Shown: in pieces, positions 52,344-55,284 of the stretch | Layout: each line of letters starts with the position of its first letter | Position numbering within the stretch: position 1 is the stretch's first letter | Origin: Desmonostoc muscorum FACHB-395 | GTDB lineage: Bacteria; Cyanobacteriota; Cyanobacteriia; Cyanobacteriales; Nostocaceae | NCBI RefSeq assembly: GCF_014698035.1 | Contig: NZ_JACJSF010000053.1 | Span: 1-55,284 of the forward strand | Direction of reading: 5' to 3' | Length of the DNA: 55,284 bases | Notes under the pieces: model-generated | Told to the model about the DNA's origin: nothing | What the model saw: the letters and a program-made list of their open reading frames with translations, nothing else | Databases searched by the model: none | Program-made: the position numbers and the translations under genes

Positions 52344-53336
52344 ATGACTAGCAATTTAGAAGCTCAACTTTTAGCACTGCGGCAGGAAGGAGAAAAAGCG
52401 ATCGCAGCCGCCGACACCCTAGAACGTCTGGAGGAACTCAGAGTTAACTATCTGGGTAAAAAAGGGGAACTGGGGGCGCTGTTGCGAAGTATGGGGCAAA
52501 TGAGTGCAGAAGAACGGCCAAAAATTGGAGCGATCGCCAATACAGTCAAAGAATCCCTGCAAACTAGTCTAGACCAGCAACGTGCTGCCTTAGAATCCGC
52601 ACAAATTCAGCTACAGCTAGAGGCGGAAACTCTGGATGTAACTATGCCGGGAATTTATAGCCCCCAAGGTCGCATTCATCCCCTCAACGGCATTATCGAC
52701 CGGGCACTGGATATCTTTGTCGGTATGGGCTACACCGTAGCTCAAGGGCCAGAAATGGAAACAGATTATTATAATTTCGAGGCTCTCAACACCCCGCCAG
52801 ATCACCCCGCCCGTGATATGCAGGATACCTTCTACCTGCCAGACGGGAATCTTTTACGCACTCATACTTCGTCAGTGCAAATTCGTTACATGGAAAGAGA
52901 AGAACCACCAATTAGGGTTGTGGCTCCAGGGCGAGTTTATCGGCGAGATAATGTAGACGCGACGCACTCAGCAGTTTTCCATCAAATAGAACTTTTAGCC
53001 ATTGATGAGGGGCTAACTTTTACAGACCTCAAAGGCACAATTAAAGTATTTTTACAAGCAATATTTGGCGATTTACCTATTCGCTTCCGCGCCAGTTATT
53101 TCCCGTTTACCGAACCCTCTGCTGAAGTAGATTTGCAGTGGAATGGTCGCTGGCTAGAGGTTATGGGCTGCGGTATGGTCGATCCAAATGTACTTAAGTC
53201 TGTGGGTTATGACCCAGAAGTTTATACAGGCTTTGCTGCGGGTTTTGGTGTAGAACGCTTTGCAATGGTGTTACACCAAATCGATGATATTCGTCGCTTG
53301 TATGCTAGTGATTTGAGATTTTTGCAACAATTTTAG
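52344..53336 (+). CDS. pheS: Phenylalanyl-tRNA synthetase alpha subunit
   Basis: 330 residues. Catalytic subunit of the alpha2-beta2 enzyme that charges tRNA-Phe. N-terminal coiled-coil arm (about 1-90), then class II core: GRIHPLNGIIDRALDIF, GPEMETDYYNFEALN, motif 2 GRVYRRDNVDATHSAVFHQI, and motif 3 YTGFAAGFGVERFAMVL. Length is normal. The ATG lies within the last TAATGACTA unit of an adjacent repeat, so no ordinary Shine-Dalgarno is seen. pheT is not adjacent. Confidence 0.96.
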   Translation: MTSNLEAQLLALRQEGEKAIAAADTLERLEELRVNYLGKKGELGALLRSMGQMSAEERPKIGAIANTVKESLQTSLDQQRAALESAQIQLQLEAETLDVTMPGIYSPQGRIHPLNGIIDRALDIFVGMGYTVAQGPEMETDYYNFEALNTPPDHPARDMQDTFYLPDGNLLRTHTSSVQIRYMEREEPPIRVVAPGRVYRRDNVDATHSAVFHQIELLAIDEGLTFTDLKGTIKVFLQAIFGDLPIRFRASYFPFTEPSAEVDLQWNGRWLEVMGCGMVDPNVLKSVGYDPEVYTGFAAGFGVERFAMVLHQIDDIRRLYASDLRFLQQF

Positions 53337-53404
53337 GGAAGCGACCGCTTTCAATAATCAGGGGTTTACTAAATCTCTTGCAAAAGTAAATTAGATGAAA
53401 ATAT

Positions 53405-53439
53405 AACCACAGATAAATACCCATGAATTATCTGTGGTT
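53405..53439 (+). terminator. pheS terminator hairpin
   Basis: AACCACAGATA at 53405-53415 pairs perfectly with TATCTGTGGTT at 53429-53439, loop 13 bases, followed by TTAAAT. It lies about 70 bases past the pheS stop. Confidence 0.7.
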
Positions 53440-53504
53440 TTAAATAAGAAATCAGGATTGATGTATTTAGTAAACTATCAATATGTAACTTCTATTGAAG
53501 TGAT

Positions 53505-54122
53505 ATGACTGCAATCATTGGCAAACATTTAAGGCTTGAGGAATATTTGAATTATGATGATGGCACGGATAACCAGTATGAACTGGTGGCAGGTGAGTTA
53601 GTTTTCATGCCACCTGAAAGCCCAAAAAATGTCCAGATATCTCTATTTTTGCTGGTAAATTTCCTCAAGTTTGTTCCAGTTAATCGGTTAAGTAACAAAG
53701 TTGAAATTGTTGTTGCTGGTTCTCGTGTTACAACTCGCATTCCTGACTTAGTTGTGCTGACAGATGAACTTGCAACAGCTTTAGAAGGTGCAACGCGATC
53801 TACAATCACCTTGGATATGCCACCTCCGGCTTTAGTTGTCGAAGTTGTTTCTCCTGGCAAAGCTAACGAAGATCGGGACTATCGCTACAAACGTTCCGAG
53901 TATGCAGCCAGAGGAATTGCTGAATATTGGATTGTCGATCCACAAATGAACAGAGTCACAGTACTTATATTAGTTGACGGATTTTATGAAGAAACCAGAT
54001 TTGCAGGAAATACTGCGATCGCTTCTACTATTTTCCCAGAATTACAGCTAACTGTAGAACAAGTACTCAACGCGGGAGAAAGCAATATCTCAAATATGCA
54101 GACGACCAGCGTCCCAGAGTAA
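53505..54122 (+). CDS. Uma2-family (DUF820) PD-(D/E)xK nuclease-like protein
   Basis: 205 residues of a family hugely expanded in cyanobacteria. Typical parts: RLEEYLNYDDGTDNQYELVAG, TRIPDLVVLTDEL, PALVVEVVSPGKANEDRDYR and KRSEYAARGIAEYWIVDPQM. The Asp of PDLVV and Glu of VVEVVSP with the following residues form the predicted nuclease core. The biological role is not known; transposon or defence links have been suggested for the family. First of a run of accessory plus-strand genes. Confidence 0.9.
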   Translation: MTAIIGKHLRLEEYLNYDDGTDNQYELVAGELVFMPPESPKNVQISLFLLVNFLKFVPVNRLSNKVEIVVAGSRVTTRIPDLVVLTDELATALEGATRSTITLDMPPPALVVEVVSPGKANEDRDYRYKRSEYAARGIAEYWIVDPQMNRVTVLILVDGFYEETRFAGNTAIASTIFPELQLTVEQVLNAGESNISNMQTTSVPE

Positions 54123-54165
54123 AATATAGTCAATAATTCTTACCCAAAATTCATGCCATGAGTCA

Positions 54166-54498
54166 ATGGCCTTTTTACCGCAGGATGCAATAATCGCAGA
54201 AGAAAAGCTAACCAAGTATGTGCTTGTGCCGTTGCCAAAAGACGATAAATCTAAATTTCTCGCTAGGGCTGGGTACACATTAGATAACTGGCAACAACTG
54301 GAATGGGATCTACGCACTCAAGTTTTAACGCAACCTGCCGAGGCGATCGAAACAACTCGTTATGGGCAGAAGTATGTCATTCGTGCCTGTCTGCGAGGGA
54401 TTAATGGCGTTGAACTCAATGTTTTAACCATTTGGATGGTTGCAAACGATACAACCAAATTTGTCACCTTAGTGCCAGATCGAGGAGCCAACTTATGA
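54166..54498 (+). CDS. DUF6883-like protein, possible toxin of a coupled pair
   Basis: 110 residues. Family features as I recall them: IIAEEKLTKYVLVPLP, DKSKFLARAGYTLDNWQQL, RYGQKYVIRACLRGINGVEL and LTIWMVANDTTKFVTLVP. DUF6883 proteins have no settled function. The gene overlaps the next one by four bases (ATGA), an arrangement usual for toxin-antitoxin pairs, so a toxin role is possible but only inferred. Start ATG at 54166. Confidence 0.75.
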   Translation: MAFLPQDAIIAEEKLTKYVLVPLPKDDKSKFLARAGYTLDNWQQLEWDLRTQVLTQPAEAIETTRYGQKYVIRACLRGINGVELNVLTIWMVANDTTKFVTLVPDRGANL

Positions 54499-54821
54499 AG
54501 GTACAGTACCCCCTATTCTCTCAAGTTGCCTTAGCGCAAGACTTACCAGAATACAACCTAAAGCGAGGGAATGTTGCAACAATTGTGGAACATTACCCCA
54601 TGCCTGACGGGGAAGAAGACGGGTATAGTCTGGAAGGGTTTGATCTGCCCCATGTGACGATCGAAGTAGCAGCATCTCAAATTATCCCTATTGCCCAGTG
54701 GCAGCAAGAAGAAATGATTTTAGCCAAGTTACGCCAGCTATCTGGAGCGAGGCTGTTGCAATTACAAGACTATCTCGATTTTCTGTTGCAAAAAGAAGAG
54801 TCTGAGCATCAGAGTGCTTAA
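54495..54821 (+). CDS. DUF4926-like protein with DUF2281-like tail, possible antitoxin
   Basis: 108 residues. The first two thirds (PLFSQVALAQDLPEYNLKRG, GNVATIVEHYPMP, GEEDGYSLEGFD, TIEVAASQIIPI) match the DUF4926 pattern, a small beta-rich domain. The last third (EEMILAKLRQLSGARLLQLQ, then DYLDFLLQKEESE) resembles DUF2281 helices found in antitoxin-like proteins. ATG at 54495 overlaps the DUF6883 stop by four bases. Open frame upstream of this ATG is not needed. The role as antitoxin is inference from context. Confidence 0.75.
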   Translation: MKVQYPLFSQVALAQDLPEYNLKRGNVATIVEHYPMPDGEEDGYSLEGFDLPHVTIEVAASQIIPIAQWQQEEMILAKLRQLSGARLLQLQDYLDFLLQKEESEHQSA

Positions 54822-54885
54822 AGCTGTGAATGTTAGTGTGGTTGAAACTATTAACTACTCCTGAATCTTTATTTTTAGGTGCTGT

Positions 54886-55224
54886 ATGGTAACTTATACC
54901 GTTGATGAAATCCTAAAGTGCTTAGATAAAGCTAATGGAAATCTTGATTTTCCAGGTTTCGATAACATCAATTTTCACATGGTATCTGCTAGACTGACAG
55001 CCTTTCGCAGTGATACTCACTGGGTTATTGTATTCGAGGAACTCGTAAGTTGGTATAGTCTTGCAGGCATCCAACCTGTATTAGCAATCTCTGCTTTCAG
55101 TAACCGTTCAGACTTAGAAAATGGACTGGTTGAGACTTTATTCCCAGTCACAATTGAGAACAAGGACGACTGGAAGCATATAGCGGTTATCAGTCTTCTG
55201 AAGTACAGTAGCAGCAGTGAGTAA
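54886..55224 (+). pseudogene. DUF7003-like protein, 3' end replaced by IS630-type sequence
   Basis: The first 98 or so residues look like a DUF7003-type protein: YTVDEILKCLDKANGNLDFP, DNINFHMVSARLTAFRS, HWVIVFEELVSWYSLAGIQP. From about 55179 the DNA is the end of an IS630-type element, so the last residues (IAVISLLKYSSSSE) are encoded by IS sequence. Relatives are often longer (about 180-200 residues from memory), so this is probably a truncated gene rather than a complete one. The family has no known function; some members sit near toxin/immunity genes. Confidence 0.6.
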
Positions 55225-55284
55225 ACCAGCCGAGTAAATTCTCTATCGTCACTTCTGCAAATGCCGCATCTAATGCCTGGAGTA
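55179..55284 (-). mobile_element. End of an IS630-family insertion sequence (runs off the window)
   Basis: Outer end TATAGCGGTTAT at 55179-55190, beginning at TA, the target dinucleotide of IS630/Tc1 elements. The transposase C-terminus is read on the minus strand up to the window edge. Confidence 0.75.
55190..55284 (-). CDS. IS630-family transposase, C-terminal part (partial)
   Basis: The minus strand has an open frame of 30 codons entering from the right edge, reading ALDAAFAEVTIENLLGWFTH then CCYCTSED and a TGA at 55190-55192. The GWFTHCCYCTS ending is characteristic of cyanobacterial IS630-type DDE transposases. Only the end is present, so intactness cannot be judged. It overlaps the 3' end of the DUF7003-like frame by 35 bases. 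Confidence 0.8.
   Translation of the reverse strand, partial: LQALDAAFAEVTIENLLGWFTHCCYCTSED

Overview
The window looks like chromosomal DNA from a filamentous, Nostoc-type cyanobacterium. Support comes from the many copies of the HIP1 octamer GCGATCGC, a phylloquinone (men) gene cluster, an NDH-1 ndhD gene, a cyanophycinase-family gene, a cyanobacterial NACHT ATPase, and the G-rich short tandem repeats and small dispersed repeats usual in Nostocales. No gene fixes the species.

Layout. 0.1-9 kb: a short photolyase/cryptochrome-like FAD protein, a PrxQ peroxiredoxin, an AT-rich membrane protein, a doubly broken restriction-endonuclease-like pseudogene, a cysteine desulfurase overlapping a convergent aldo/keto reductase, a short-chain dehydrogenase relic, a cyanophycinase-like S51 peptidase and a Tat-exported vanadium haloperoxidase homologue. 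9-19 kb: an MFS exporter, an ionotropic-glutamate-receptor-like protein, a deleted aldehyde dehydrogenase pseudogene, a PAS-GAF hybrid histidine kinase, proA and a methyltransferase. 19.7-25.1 kb: menF facing menA-menC-menE, with a hotdog thioesterase at the end. Together these supply most late steps of phylloquinone synthesis for photosystem I; menD, menB, the methyltransferase and the quinone reductase are not here. 25.3-29.4 kb: an accessory stretch with a VapBC-type pair whose toxin has a nonsense codon, an HTH-NACHT ATPase preceded by a 10-bp phased repeat, and a four-helix-bundle protein. 29.4-33.8 kb: tRNA-Ser, a metallophosphoesterase, nadA, tRNA-Tyr, tRNA-Thr, then a small region of transposase fragments (IS701-like and TnpB). 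33.8-53.4 kb: mostly core genes, including a REC-histidine kinase, a LuxR-type response regulator, ndhD, a penicillin/AHL acylase-like enzyme, an LMW-phosphatase/methyltransferase pair, secA, a dihaem cytochrome c, a MoxR ATPase, ribF, an MBL hydrolase, surE and pheS. 53.5-55.3 kb: a second accessory stretch with a Uma2 nuclease-like protein, a translationally coupled DUF6883/DUF4926 pair, and a DUF7003-like gene whose 3' end is interrupted by an IS630-type element running off the window.

Two themes stand out. First, gene decay: at least seven loci carry visible lesions (nonsense codons, a one-base frameshift, internal deletions, an IS insertion). Second, repeats spread into genes: the same G-rich and palindromic repeats that fill the spacers also occur in frame inside menC, menE, ribF, the aldehyde dehydrogenase relic and the cytochrome c gene, and they abut the start codons of surE and pheS.

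The best candidates for unusual biology are a glutamate-receptor-like channel lacking the K+ filter, a vanadium haloperoxidase homologue lacking the expected acid-base histidine, the HTH-NACHT gene with a phased upstream repeat, and the DUF6883/DUF4926 pair as a possible toxin-antitoxin module. All assignments come from reading motifs by eye; no database search was run.
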